Origin: Bog-756 sp963753905
GTDB taxonomy: Bacteria > Actinomycetota > Acidimicrobiia > Acidimicrobiales > RAAP-2
Direction: 5' to 3'
Assembly (NCBI GenBank): GCA_963753905.1
Contig: CAVWDZ010000001.1
Coordinates: 2,790,001 to 2,854,000 of the forward strand
DNA: 64,000 nt
The notes under the pieces are model-generated. The model did no database searches, was not told the DNA's origin, and saw only the letters and a list, made by a program, of their open reading frames with translations. The first letter of the stretch is position 1; the number at the start of each line of letters is the position of its first letter. Shown one piece after another: positions 53,684-62,712 of the stretch. Position numbers and translations under genes: made by a program.

Positions 53684-55033
53684 TCACGGGGTGAAGGCGT
53701 CGTCCACGGCCGCCGAGGCGGTTGCGAGTGCCGCATCGAGCTCGCCCTCGCCATGGGCCAGGGAGGGGAAGGCCACCTCGTAGGGTCCCGGGGCGAGCGC
53801 GACCCCCCGGTCGAGCATGGCGCGGAAGAACCGCCCGTAGAGTCCGGTGGCGGCGGATGCGGCGGCCCCGTCGTAGTCCTGCACTCCGGCACCCCCCTCG
53901 GGGACGAAGAAGATGCCGAAGAGCGGCCCGACCACCGGAACCCGGGCCGTGAGCCGCTTGCCGTCGACACCGGTCGCCCCGGCCCGGCCCAGGCCTGCGT
54001 CGAGCAGCGCCTCGAGCGCGGCGCCGAATCGGCGCACCCGGCCCGAGAGCTCGTCGTAGGAGGCGGGTCCGAGCTCGGTGAGGACGGCCAGGCCCGCCGC
54101 GGTGGCCAGTGGGTTTCCGGACAGGGTGCCGGCCTGGTACACGGGGCCCGCCGGAGCAAGGGTCGCCAGGACATCGGTCCGTCCGCCGAAGGCGCCGACC
54201 GGGAGACCTCCCCCGATGACCTTGCCGAAGCACCAGATGTCGGGGCGGACCCCGGACCACGACGTTGCCCCGCCCTCCCCCAGCCGGAAGCCGGTGATCA
54301 CCTCGTCGAACACGAGCAGGGCGCCGGCCGCATCGCACGCGGCGCGCAGTCCCTCGAGGAATCCGTCGACCGGCGGGACGAGGCCCATGTTGGCGGCCAC
54401 CGCCTCGACGATGACGCAGGCCACCCGCTCGTCGAGCTCGGGCACCACGTTGTAGGGAACCACGACGGTGTCGGCGACCGCCGCGGTCGGCACCCCCGCG
54501 GAGTCGGGGAGTCCGAGGGTGGCCACCCCGCTCCCCCCGCCGGCCAGCAGGCCGTCCGAGTGGCCGTGGTAGCACCCGGCGAACTTCACGATCCGATCGC
54601 GGCCGGTGAAGCCGCGGGCGACCCGGACCGCGCTCATTGCGGCCTCGGTTCCCGAGGAGACCAGGCGCACCTGCTCGCAGCCGGGGACCCGGGAGCAGAT
54701 CGCCTCCGCCAGCAGCACCTCGCCTTCGGTCGGCGCCCCGAACGTGGTCCCGCGTCGGGCTGCCTCGCAGACAGCGGCGACCACGGCCGGATGGGCGTGC
54801 CCGAGGATGGACGCACCGTAGGACTGGACGAAGTCGAGCAACCGGTTGCCGTCGGCGTCCCAGACGTAGGCGCCCTCACCGCGGACGACGAAATAGGGAT
54901 GGCCCCCGACCGAGCGGAACGACCGCACCGGTGAATTGACACCGCCGGGGATGACCCGGCGCGCCCGGTCGAAGAGTGCCTCGGACGCGACGCGCTTCAC
55001 CACGTCCGGCGCGCCGGACCGCTGCTCAGCCAC
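53684..55033 (-). CDS. hemL: Glutamate-1-semialdehyde 2,1-aminomutase
   Basis: 449 residues. Makes 5-aminolevulinate from glutamate-1-semialdehyde. Seen: RVIPGGVNSPVRSF, VRLVSSGTEAAMSAVRVARG, the Asp of VFDEVITGFRLGEGG that contacts PLP, and WCFGKVIGGGLPVGAFGG with the PLP Lys at 271. GTG at 55031-55033 overlaps the hemB stop by 8 bases. Last gene of the hemA-hemC-cobA-hemD-hemB-hemL run. Confidence 0.96.
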   Translation of the reverse strand: MAEQRSGAPDVVKRVASEALFDRARRVIPGGVNSPVRSFRSVGGHPYFVVRGEGAYVWDADGNRLLDFVQSYGASILGHAHPAVVAAVCEAARRGTTFGAPTEGEVLLAEAICSRVPGCEQVRLVSSGTEAAMSAVRVARGFTGRDRIVKFAGCYHGHSDGLLAGGGSGVATLGLPDSAGVPTAAVADTVVVPYNVVPELDERVACVIVEAVAANMGLVPPVDGFLEGLRAACDAAGALLVFDEVITGFRLGEGGATSWSGVRPDIWCFGKVIGGGLPVGAFGGRTDVLATLAPAGPVYQAGTLSGNPLATAAGLAVLTELGPASYDELSGRVRRFGAALEALLDAGLGRAGATGVDGKRLTARVPVVGPLFGIFFVPEGGAGVQDYDGAAASAATGLYGRFFRAMLDRGVALAPGPYEVAFPSLAHGEGELDAALATASAAVDDAFTP

Positions 55034-56063
55034 CGAGCGTCTCGGCCAGCGCGCCGGCGAAGTAGGTCAGCACGAAGTCGGCGCCGGCCCGCTTGACCGC
55101 GGTGATCTGCTCGAGGGCGACGGCGGGACCGTCGATCCAGCCGCGCTCGGCTGCGGCCATCACCATGGCGTACTCCCCACTCACATGGAACCCGGCCACG
55201 GGCACGTCGACAGTGGCCCGGACGTCGGCGAGGACGTCGAGATAGGTGAGCGCAGGCTTGACCATGACCATGTCGGCTCCCTCGGCCACATCGAGCGCGA
55301 CCTCCGCCAGTGCCTCGCGGCGGTTGCGGGCGTCCTGCTGGTAGCCGCGGCGGTCTCCCCCGTCGGCGATGGTCACGTCCGCCGCCTCGCGGAACGGCCC
55401 GTAGAGCGCCGAGGCGTACTTGGCGGCATAGGCCAGCACGGCCGTGTCCGCGTGGCCCGAGCTGTCGAGAGCGGTCCGGAGGGCCGCCACCTGCCCGTCC
55501 ATCATCCCGCTGGGGGCGATGACGTCGGCGCCGGCCGAGGCCTGGACGACGGCCAGTTCGGCGTAGAGACCGACCGTCGAGTCGTTGTCGACGGCACCGG
55601 TCGCCGGGTCGACGATCCCACAGTGCCCGTGGTCGGTGAACTCGTCGAGGCAGCAGTCGGCCATGACCACCATCCGGTCGCCGACGGCGTCCCGCACCGC
55701 GCCGATGGCCCGGCCGGTGATCCCGTCGGGGCGGAGGGCGGCGGACCCGGTCGCGTCCTTGTCCTCGCGCCGGGGCAACGGGAAGAGGATCACCCCGGGC
55801 ACGCCCAGGGCGACCAGCCGGTGGACCTCGTCCACGACGGAGCGCACGCTGTGCTGGCAGACCCCGGGCAGCGAGGCCACCGGACGGGGCGCGTCGATGC
55901 CGTCGGCCACGAAGAGGGGGGCGACCAGGTCGTCGGGCGAGAGGGTCGTCTCGGCGACGAGCCGCCGCAGGGCGGCGGTCCGACGCAGGCGGCGCAGGCG
56001 TCGGACCGGGAACGCCGGAACGGGCGCCACGTACCCGCTGGATGGTCGACGGTCGCTGGCCAC
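55026..56063 (-). CDS. hemB: Delta-aminolevulinic acid dehydratase
   Basis: 345 residues from the GTG at 56061-56063. Condenses two 5-aminolevulinates to porphobilinogen. Active-site lysines are Lys215 (LAYAAKYASALYGPF) and Lys269 (MVKPALTYLDVL). The metal loop reads ADCCLDEFTDHGHCG, keeping Cys138 and Cys148 but with Asp at the middle position where zinc enzymes have Cys, a mixed-type metal site. GGAGG is only three bases before the GTG, so the true start could be slightly different. A 28-base gap separates it from hemD. Confidence 0.94.
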   Translation of the reverse strand: MASDRRPSSGYVAPVPAFPVRRLRRLRRTAALRRLVAETTLSPDDLVAPLFVADGIDAPRPVASLPGVCQHSVRSVVDEVHRLVALGVPGVILFPLPRREDKDATGSAALRPDGITGRAIGAVRDAVGDRMVVMADCCLDEFTDHGHCGIVDPATGAVDNDSTVGLYAELAVVQASAGADVIAPSGMMDGQVAALRTALDSSGHADTAVLAYAAKYASALYGPFREAADVTIADGGDRRGYQQDARNRREALAEVALDVAEGADMVMVKPALTYLDVLADVRATVDVPVAGFHVSGEYAMVMAAAERGWIDGPAVALEQITAVKRAGADFVLTYFAGALAETLGG

Positions 56064-56091
56064 GGACCTCCAGCCTACGGCAGGGCGGTCG

Positions 56092-56946
56092 TCACGCCCC
56101 CGGGGGCGGGACCCGGGCGGGCGCGTCGGGGGCGGCGGTGGCGCCCCCGGTGAGCGCCACCACGAGTGCATCGACCAGCCCACCGACGGTGTGCTCCGCT
56201 GCCTCTGCGGCGACGTGCAACCCGGCCCGCCGTACGAATCCCGAGGTGACCGGACCGATGGTGGCGATGACCGGCGGGATCCCGGCGGTGCCGAGGAGCG
56301 CGACCGTGTGCGCCACCGTCGACGACGACGTGAAGGCGACTGCGTCGGCCCCGGCGACTGCATCCACCGCCGCGGCGTCCACCTGACCGGCGACGGTCCG
56401 GTAGCCCACCGCCTCGTCGACCCGCCAGCCCATGGCGGCCAGCCCGGGAACGAGGACATCCCGCGTCGTCTCCGCGCGAACGTAGAGCACAGCCGGAGCC
56501 GTCTCGCCGTCACCCGGTGCGGTCGCCGTGCCGGGTGACGGGAAGGCCTCGACCAGGGCCTCGGAGATGGCGGTTTCTGGCACGAGGTCGGGGGCCACGC
56601 CCCGCGCCACAAGGGCCGCCGCGGTCGACCGTCCGACCGCGGCCCACCGGACCGACCCCGGGAGAACCCGATCGCCGACGACCGCCAGCAGCGGGGTCAC
56701 CGCGTTGGCGGAGGTGACCACCACCCACGAGTAGCGGCCGGCCACGATCCGGTCGGCTGCCGCGGCCAACTCGGCACCGCCGTCGGCCGGGGCGTCGATG
56801 GCGATGACCGGTAGCTCGACCACCTCCGCCCCGAGACCGATCAACCTGCGCACGAGGTCCCCGGCCTGCTCCCGGGCCCTGGTGACCACCACCCGACGGC
56901 CGGCCAGTGGACGGATCGTCCTCGAGCTGGTCGGGGCCGGGCGCAT
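56092..56946 (-). CDS. hemD: Uroporphyrinogen-III synthase
   Basis: 284 residues. Closes the tetrapyrrole ring with D-ring inversion. Two similar lobes: RRVVVTRAREQAGDLVRRLI and VAFTSSSTVAHTVALL, joined by VGYRTVAGQVDAAAVD. HemD is poorly conserved, but these segments and the position between cobA and hemB are convincing. In mycobacteria the corresponding gene is fused to the methyltransferase; here the two are separate genes, one base apart. Confidence 0.9.
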   Translation of the reverse strand: MRPAPTSSRTIRPLAGRRVVVTRAREQAGDLVRRLIGLGAEVVELPVIAIDAPADGGAELAAAADRIVAGRYSWVVVTSANAVTPLLAVVGDRVLPGSVRWAAVGRSTAAALVARGVAPDLVPETAISEALVEAFPSPGTATAPGDGETAPAVLYVRAETTRDVLVPGLAAMGWRVDEAVGYRTVAGQVDAAAVDAVAGADAVAFTSSSTVAHTVALLGTAGIPPVIATIGPVTSGFVRRAGLHVAAEAAEHTVGGLVDALVVALTGGATAAPDAPARVPPPGA

Positions 56947-56947
56947 C

Positions 56948-57673
56948 TCAGGGCCGTTCGGGTCCGGGTCGGTCGAGATCCAGTCCGGCGACCGGTCCCA
57001 CCACGATCACGGCGGGCGCCGGCAACTCGACCGCAGCCAGTCCGGCCAGAGTCGCCCGCACCACCTGCTGGCGGTCGGTGGTCCCCCAGTGGACGACGGC
57101 CACCGGGGTCGACGGTGCACGACCGGCAGCCATCAGACGGTCCGCGATGGCCGCGCGCTCGGCCATGCCCATGAGGACCACCAGGGTGCCGTCGAGCTTG
57201 CCCAGGGTCTCCCAGTCCGCGCCGGGGAGTGACGGGTTGCCGGCATGCCCGGTCACCACGGTCACCGAGGTCGAAACGGACCGGTGGGTGACGGGGATCC
57301 CTGCAGCCGCCGGCGCAGCGAAGGCGGAGCTCACCCCGGGCACGAGCTCGACCTCGACGCCAGCACGCCGGAGGGCCTCGGCCTCCTCGCCGCCTCGGCC
57401 GAAGACGAACGGGTCGCCGCCCTTGAGGCGCACGACCCGGCGGCCCGAACGGCCGTGTTCGACCAACAGATCGTTGATCCCGGCCTGCCGGGTCGACTCG
57501 CCCGGGCCCTTGCCGACATCGATGAGCTCGGCCGATTCGGGAGCCAGCCGGAGCAGCTCACGGCCGATGAGCCGGTCGTGGATCACGACCTCTGCCGCGG
57601 CCAGCAACTCGGCGCCACGTCGGGTGAGCAGACCGGGGTCACCGGGGCCGGCGCCGACCAGCGCGACCGTCAC
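56948..57673 (-). CDS. cobA: Uroporphyrinogen-III C-methyltransferase
   Basis: 241 residues from the GTG at 57671-57673. SAM-dependent enzyme making precorrin-2 for sirohaem and cobalamin. VALVGAGPGDPGLLTRRGAE is the SUMT start; DVGKGPGES, RVVRLKGGDPFVFGRGGEE and PVTHRSVSTSVTVVTGHAG follow. It draws off uroporphyrinogen III from the haem route. GTG overlaps the hemC stop, and the stop is one base from the hemD ATG. Confidence 0.94.
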   Translation of the reverse strand: MTVALVGAGPGDPGLLTRRGAELLAAAEVVIHDRLIGRELLRLAPESAELIDVGKGPGESTRQAGINDLLVEHGRSGRRVVRLKGGDPFVFGRGGEEAEALRRAGVEVELVPGVSSAFAAPAAAGIPVTHRSVSTSVTVVTGHAGNPSLPGADWETLGKLDGTLVVLMGMAERAAIADRLMAAGRAPSTPVAVVHWGTTDRQQVVRATLAGLAAVELPAPAVIVVGPVAGLDLDRPGPERP

Positions 57674-58623
57674 GGGACCGGGGACCACGGCCCGAAGTCG
57701 GCGCCGCCGGCGCGGTCGAGGAGATAGCGGGCCACCGATCTCCCGAGCGCTGGACCGTCCGCGCCGACCTCCCAGTGCCGGAGCAGCACGTGGCCGTCGG
57801 CGGAAGCCAGCATCCCGGTGAGCCGCATCGCCCGGCACCCTGCCGGGTCCGGGATCCCTTCGCACGAGGCATGGGCGCCGACCGGGAGCGTGCACCCGCC
57901 CCCGAGCTCGGCCAGGAAGGCGCGCTCCGCCTCGAGGTCGGCGCGGGCCGACCGGTCGTCGATCGCGGCCAGCGCCCCCAGGGTGCGCGCGTCGTCGGCC
58001 CGGCATTCGACCGCCAACGCCCCCTGGCCCGCCTGGGGGACCATCGTGGACGGCGCGAGCACCTCGAAGGCGAGACCCGGAGGAGGCTCCCACTCGAGAC
58101 GGTCGAGGGCCGCCCGGGCGGTCACGACCGCCACGACGCCGTCGGTCCCGGCCCGGGCCAGGCGGGTGGCCAGGTTGCCGCGGAGGTCGGCGAACATGAG
58201 GTCCGGTCGTCGGTTGGCCAGCTGCACGCGGCGCCGGGCAGAGCCGGTGGCCACCGTCGCCCCGGTCGGCAGCCCGTCGAGCACCGCCCCGACGAGCACG
58301 TCCCGGGGGTCGCCGCGCTCGGGAACTGCGGCCAGCACCAGCCCGGGAACGGCGAGGTCCGGGGCGGCCGGGAGGTCCTTGGCCGAGTGCACCGCGGCAT
58401 CCGCCTCACCACGGGTCACGGCAGCCTGGACCTCCTTCACGAACACCCCCCTGCCCCCGAGGCGGGCGAGCGACAGGTCCTGGCGCCGGTCGCCCTCCGT
58501 CTCGACCACCGACAGAGCGGTGTCGACTCCGGCCAGACCCAGCAGCGCCGCAACCCGACGGGCCTGCCAGAGGGCGAGCGGCGAGCCGCGCGTGGCCAAC
58601 CGCAACGGGGCGGGAGCGGTCAT
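57670..58623 (-). CDS. hemC: Porphobilinogen deaminase
   Basis: 317 residues from the ATG at 58621-58623. Builds hydroxymethylbilane on a dipyrromethane cofactor attached to Cys244 (FLAELGGGCTLPVGA). LRLATRGSPLALWQARRV, AAVHSAKDLPAAPDL with the catalytic Asp, and the ATGSARRRVQL region are diagnostic. A 23-base gap separates it from hemA. Confidence 0.95.
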   Translation of the reverse strand: MTAPAPLRLATRGSPLALWQARRVAALLGLAGVDTALSVVETEGDRRQDLSLARLGGRGVFVKEVQAAVTRGEADAAVHSAKDLPAAPDLAVPGLVLAAVPERGDPRDVLVGAVLDGLPTGATVATGSARRRVQLANRRPDLMFADLRGNLATRLARAGTDGVVAVVTARAALDRLEWEPPPGLAFEVLAPSTMVPQAGQGALAVECRADDARTLGALAAIDDRSARADLEAERAFLAELGGGCTLPVGAHASCEGIPDPAGCRAMRLTGMLASADGHVLLRHWEVGADGPALGRSVARYLLDRAGGADFGPWSPVP

Positions 58624-58646
58624 CGTGTCGACGGCCCGGCCACGGG

Positions 58647-59930
58647 CTAGAGGTCGAAGAGCGCGCGGAGGGCCTCGACGAGGCGCTCGCCCCGCGGCGT
58701 TCCGGCGGCCTCCTTGAGGGTCACCGTCGGCTGGTGGAGCAGCTTGGCCACCATCGAGGCGGTCACCGCGTCGACCTGGTCCCATTGCTCGTCGGTGAGC
58801 TCCGAGCGCTTGGAGCGTTGGCGATCCAGCTCGGACCGCCGGGCCGCCTCGACCCGGGAGCGGAGGGCCGACACGATGGGTGCTGCATCGCGGGCCCGCG
58901 ATGCCACCCGGTACCGCTCCAGCTCGTCGGAGACGATGGCGCTGGCCGCGGCCACCTCGTCCTGCCGACCGGACACGGCGTCGGCGACCGAGGCCCGCAG
59001 CATCCCCATGTCCACCAGATCGAGTCCGTCGAGCTCAGATGCGGTCGGTTCGACGTTGCGGGGCACCCCGAGGTCGACCACCAGGAGCGCGGGGGAGCCG
59101 TCGCGTCCCGCCAGGGTCTCCTCGATCAGTGCCCGGTCGATGATCGGGTGGGAGGTGTCCACCGTGCTGAAGACCACGTCCGCGCCGGACAGCAGCGGGC
59201 CGAGGTCGTCGAGGGTCCGGGTCTCGATGATCGGGGCGACCGCGTCGGGCAGTGACGCCACCAGGGCCTCGGCCCGTTCGGGAGACCGGTTGGCGACGAC
59301 CAGACGCTCGACGCCGTGCCCGCCGAGGGCCTGGGCCACGCCCTCCCCCATCTCCCCGGCTCCCACCACGGCCACCCGGGCGCCGTTGAGGCCGCCGGTA
59401 CGGCGGTCGGCTGCCAGGGCGACGGCACCGTGGGAGAGCGAGGTGATCCCGCGGGCGATGGCCGTCTCGGAGCGGACCCGCTTGCCGGTCTCCACCGCGT
59501 GCCGGAAGAGCGCGCCCAGTACCGGGCCCGACACCGCCTCTCCCTGGGCCCGCTCCCAGGCTCGACGGACCTGGCCGAGCACCTCCGACTCCCCGAGGAC
59601 GGCCGAGTCGAGGCCCGCCGCGACAGTGAACAGATGGGCGGCCACGTCGTCGTCGAACCGGATCGTGGTGTGCTCGGCCAGGTGTGCGAGCGGGCTGCCA
59701 CTGACCTCGCAGAGGAACTCCTGGAGCTCGGCCACCCCGTCGTGGAAGCGCTCGACCACCGCATAGACCTCGGTGCGCAGGCAGGTCGACAGGAGGACCG
59801 CCTCGGAGAGGTTCGGCTGGTCCCCGAGGCGGCCAAGCGCCTTGGGAAGCCCGGCCTCGGTGACCGAGACCCGGTCGAGGAGGTCGGGCGGGGCGTGCTT
59901 CTGTTCGAGTCCGACGACGATCACCGACAC
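58647..59930 (-). CDS. hemA: Glutamyl-tRNA reductase
   Basis: 427 residues. First committed enzyme of C5 haem synthesis; reduces glutamyl-tRNA to the semialdehyde used by HemL. Catalytic Cys50 lies in LLSTCLRTEVYAVVER. An NADPH-binding segment (RVAVVGAGEMGEGVAQALGG) and a C-terminal helical domain are present. The start is the GTG at 59928-59930, which has no good Shine-Dalgarno sequence. In many bacteria HemA is the regulated step; the spacer upstream carries an inverted repeat next to TTGACA. Confidence 0.95.
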   Translation of the reverse strand: MSVIVVGLEQKHAPPDLLDRVSVTEAGLPKALGRLGDQPNLSEAVLLSTCLRTEVYAVVERFHDGVAELQEFLCEVSGSPLAHLAEHTTIRFDDDVAAHLFTVAAGLDSAVLGESEVLGQVRRAWERAQGEAVSGPVLGALFRHAVETGKRVRSETAIARGITSLSHGAVALAADRRTGGLNGARVAVVGAGEMGEGVAQALGGHGVERLVVANRSPERAEALVASLPDAVAPIIETRTLDDLGPLLSGADVVFSTVDTSHPIIDRALIEETLAGRDGSPALLVVDLGVPRNVEPTASELDGLDLVDMGMLRASVADAVSGRQDEVAAASAIVSDELERYRVASRARDAAPIVSALRSRVEAARRSELDRQRSKRSELTDEQWDQVDAVTASMVAKLLHQPTVTLKEAAGTPRGERLVEALRALFDL

Positions 59931-60022
59931 GGAGGCACCGTCCCGGTCGTTGCGAGGTTCACTCGGTCGGTCACTTGATCACGCCTCGGTCGGCTCGTCC
60001 CCGCACGGAGCGAGGACCCACA

Positions 60023-60043
60023 TGTCAACCCTACCGAGTAGGG
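60023..60043 (-). promoter_or_regulatory. Inverted repeat and TTGACA upstream of hemA
   Basis: On the minus strand: CCCTAC-TCG-GTAGGG, a perfect 6-base inverted repeat, then directly TTGACA (the -35 consensus). No convincing -10 is found 16-19 bases downstream. It lies in the 204-base spacer after rex, about 95 bases before the hemA GTG, and may be an operator or part of an internal promoter. Confidence 0.4.
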
Positions 60044-60134
60044 CTGTTCCGGCGGTCCAGATCGGATCAGACGGCCCCACAGCTTCGCGGCCCAGGTGGG
60101 TTGCCGCCAGTCGCGGCCCGGCAGGCGACCGGAC

Positions 60135-60884
60135 TCAGTCGGTCGGGCTCGGGCTCAGGCCGATCGAGCGGATGACCGGCATGCGGTCACCGGACTCGTC
60201 GGCGACCCGCCGGGCCTGGTAGAAGCTCATGACCTGCAGCTCGATGCTCAGGTCGACGTAGCGGAGCAGGACGTCCGAGGGCACCTCCAGCACCCGTGGC
60301 GCAAAGTTGAGCAGCGAGCGCACCCCGGCGTCGATCATCAGGTCGGCGACCCGCTGGGCGACCGCAGCAGGGGTGGTGATCACCCCGATGGCAAGCGGGA
60401 CCTCCGCGGCGATGGCCCGCAGCTCGTCGGGGTGGCGGACGACCACCCCGTCCAGCCGCTCGCCGATGATCGTCGGGTCGGTGTCGAGCAGGGCGGTGAC
60501 CCGGAAGTTCCGCGCAGCGAATCCCTGCGAGCGGGCCAGCGCCCGGCCCAGGTTCCCGATGCCGGCGATGACCATCGGCCAGACGCGGTCGAGGCCGAGC
60601 TGCCGGTCGATCTGCTCGATGAGGAAAGCGGCGTCGTACCCGGCGCCGCGGGTGCCGAACGAGCCGAGGAGCGAGAGGTCCTTGCGGACCTTCGCCGCGT
60701 TGACCTGTGCAGCCGAGGCCAAGAGCTCCGAGGAGACCGTGGTGGTGCCGGAGCGGAGCAGCTCCTCGAGGATCCGCTGGTAGACCGGCAGCCGGGCGAC
60801 CGTGGCTTCGGGGATGCGTCGGCCCTGGGTGTTCGCCGCCGGCGGCCTGGGCACGCCGCTCGGGTCGGGGGGTCGGTTGGGCAC
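60135..60884 (-). CDS. rex: Redox-sensing transcriptional repressor Rex
   Basis: 249 residues from the GTG at 60882-60884. N-terminal winged helix (EATVARLPVYQRILEELLRS, VNAAKVRKDLSLLGSFGTRG) and a Rossmann domain with IAGIGNLGRALAR (about 107-119) that senses the NADH/NAD+ ratio. Ends with IELQVMSFYQAR, the domain-swap helix. Rex usually represses respiratory and fermentative genes when NADH is low. It precedes hemA in the same direction, as in several actinobacteria (rex-hemACD). I looked for a TTGTGAANNNNTTCACAA-like site near rex, hemA and nuoA and saw none. Confidence 0.94.
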   Translation of the reverse strand: MPNRPPDPSGVPRPPAANTQGRRIPEATVARLPVYQRILEELLRSGTTTVSSELLASAAQVNAAKVRKDLSLLGSFGTRGAGYDAAFLIEQIDRQLGLDRVWPMVIAGIGNLGRALARSQGFAARNFRVTALLDTDPTIIGERLDGVVVRHPDELRAIAAEVPLAIGVITTPAAVAQRVADLMIDAGVRSLLNFAPRVLEVPSDVLLRYVDLSIELQVMSFYQARRVADESGDRMPVIRSIGLSPSPTD

Positions 60885-60891
60885 TCGCTGG

Positions 60892-60897
60892 ATCGTA
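60892..60897 (-). promoter_or_regulatory. Candidate -10 box of rex, leaderless spacing
   Basis: TACGAT on the minus strand, seven bases before the GTG. Transcription would begin at the start codon. No ribosome-binding site is visible, which agrees with a leaderless mRNA. Confidence 0.4.
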
Positions 60898-60945
60898 GGA
60901 CGGCACGGTGGCGGAGCGGAAGCCCGACGGGGATGCCCCGGTGGC

Positions 60946-61863
60946 TCAGCCGCCCGCTCGCAGCGCCACCGTGCGCCCAAGGCCGTCGATGCCCAGGTGG
61001 GCGGCCGCCGAGGACCGGTCGAGCACCAGGGCCGGCCGGCCGTTTGCGTCCAGGAGGAGCCCGACCTCGCCTGGCGCGAGATCGGCGAATGCGGTGACCC
61101 GCCGCACCTCGGTCCACGCCCCGAATCGCTCGGGACGGTCGTCGGTCCGGGAACCCGGCATGCCGCCGGGGTCGCCCGACGGACCGAGCGCGAGCTGCAA
61201 GCGTGCCCCCGGGGACCCGAGCAGGTCGGCCACGGCTGCGGCGTCGATCCGGAGCTGGACGTTGCCGAACCGGTCGATCCACCCGACCGCGGCGAGCAGG
61301 ACCGGGCCCGCCCCGGCCACAGGCCCGGCGGCAGTCTCTGCTCGCGCGACCAGGGTCCGCGGGTCGGCGGACGGTCCGAGATCGTCCGGCTCGTACCCGA
61401 GCGCGAGGTGGGCGGCTGCAGGGGCGAAGAGATCCCGGCCGTCGAAGGTGGCCCCGGCCATGCCGTGTCGGGCGCGTCGGGTCGGCACGATCACCCGCTC
61501 GGCCCCACCGAACGCATCGGCAGCGGGGACGAGCAGGCCGTTGTCCGGTCCGACCAGCCAGCCCGGCCGACCCGCCCCCGGCCGGACCCCGACGGCGACC
61601 GGGCGCCGATCGGAGCCGACACCTGGATCGACCACCGCCAGTAGGACCCCGGCGCCGAGGGACGGGGCGGCACGGGCCAGGAGTGCGGCGCCGGCGACCA
61701 CGTCGAAGGGCGGCACCCGGTGTGAGAGGTCGATCACCGGCACCGAGGGGGCGTGCCGGTGGAGGACGGCGTGGACGACGCCCACGAACTCGTCGTCGAG
61801 GCCGTAGTCGGAGAGGAAGTAGACGGCCGGCGCCTCGCCCGCGGCCGGGACGGGCCGGGTCAC
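60946..61863 (-). CDS. SAM hydroxide adenosyltransferase family protein (DUF62)
   Basis: 305 residues. The family cleaves S-adenosylmethionine to adenosine and methionine using water. YFLSDYGLDDEFVGVVHAVL holds the conserved Asp, VIDLSHRVPPFDVVAGA the His/Arg of the active site, and VDPGVGSDRRPVA and GPDNGLLVPAADAF are also typical. The halogenases of the family (fluorinase, SalL) differ in the active-site loop; nothing here suggests halide use. GTG overlaps the proC stop (GTGA). It ends 62 bases before rex. Confidence 0.85.
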   Translation of the reverse strand: MTRPVPAAGEAPAVYFLSDYGLDDEFVGVVHAVLHRHAPSVPVIDLSHRVPPFDVVAGAALLARAAPSLGAGVLLAVVDPGVGSDRRPVAVGVRPGAGRPGWLVGPDNGLLVPAADAFGGAERVIVPTRRARHGMAGATFDGRDLFAPAAAHLALGYEPDDLGPSADPRTLVARAETAAGPVAGAGPVLLAAVGWIDRFGNVQLRIDAAAVADLLGSPGARLQLALGPSGDPGGMPGSRTDDRPERFGAWTEVRRVTAFADLAPGEVGLLLDANGRPALVLDRSSAAAHLGIDGLGRTVALRAGG

Positions 61864-62651
61864 CGACCGAGCTGCTTCGACCGTTCGGTCGCCGCGGCCA
61901 CCGCCTCGATGAACGCCGAACGGACCGCCTTGAGCTCGAGGGTGCGCAAAGCCGCGGCAGTGGTGCCCCCCGGAGAGGTCACCGCGGCCCGCAGCTCGGC
62001 CGGGTCGTCCCCCGTCTCGTCCAGCATGCGAGAGGACCCGAGGAGCGTCCCCACCACCAGCTGCCGGCTGGTGGCACGGGGGAGCCCGGCCGCGACCCCC
62101 GCCTCGATCAGCGCCTCGGCCACCAGGAAGACATAGGCGGGCCCCGAACCGGAGATGCCGGTCACCGCGTCGAGGTGCCGCTCCGGCAGCCGGACCACGA
62201 TGCCGACGGCGCCCAGGATCCCCTCCGCCCAGTCCAGATCGGCCGAGGTCGCCGCCGTGCCACCCGAGATGCCGGCGACACCGGCGCCGATCAACGAGGG
62301 CGTGTTGGGCATGGCACGAACCACGACGCTGCCGTCAGGCAGCGCGGCCTCGAGCCGTGCCGAGGAGAGGCCGGCCACGATCGAGAGCACCCGCCGTGCG
62401 CCCGCCGCCGCCAGCGTGCGGGCGACGTCCTCGGCGACGTCGGGTTTGACCGCCAGCACGACCTCGGGGGCCTCCACCGGCCCCGCGGTCACCGTGAGCC
62501 CGGGGTGGGCCTCCTCCAAGGAGCGCCGCTGGGACGGATCGGGCTCGGTCACCCAGAGCTCGTCCACAGACGCCCATCGGGCGCCCAGGAGCCCGGTCAC
62601 CAGGGCCCCACCCATCTTGCCGCCGCCGACCACCAGTAGCTTGGGAGCCAT
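61860..62651 (-). CDS. proC: Pyrroline-5-carboxylate reductase
   Basis: 263 residues. Last step of proline synthesis. LLVVGGGKMGGALVTGLL is the NADPH-binding start. VVVRAMPNTPSLIGAGVAG and VTGISGSGPAYVFLVAEALI with the SGSGPAY signature are diagnostic, as is TSPGGTTAAALRTLEL. ATG at 62649-62651. A 61-base spacer separates it from the ybjN-like gene. Confidence 0.95.
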   Translation of the reverse strand: MAPKLLVVGGGKMGGALVTGLLGARWASVDELWVTEPDPSQRRSLEEAHPGLTVTAGPVEAPEVVLAVKPDVAEDVARTLAAAGARRVLSIVAGLSSARLEAALPDGSVVVRAMPNTPSLIGAGVAGISGGTAATSADLDWAEGILGAVGIVVRLPERHLDAVTGISGSGPAYVFLVAEALIEAGVAAGLPRATSRQLVVGTLLGSSRMLDETGDDPAELRAAVTSPGGTTAAALRTLELKAVRSAFIEAVAAATERSKQLGR

Positions 62652-62712
62652 GCGCGCACGCTACCAGTGGGCCCTCGCCGCCCCCGGCTCCGGCTTCCGC
62701 TCCGGGCGCACG

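Noticed and set aside
57639..57872. Short minus-strand frame at the hemC end
   Set aside because: Entirely within hemC in a different frame; no start site or motif.
60023..60043. TTGACA before hemA as a full sigma-70 promoter
   Set aside because: No acceptable -10 box at 16-19 bases; kept only as a possible regulatory site.
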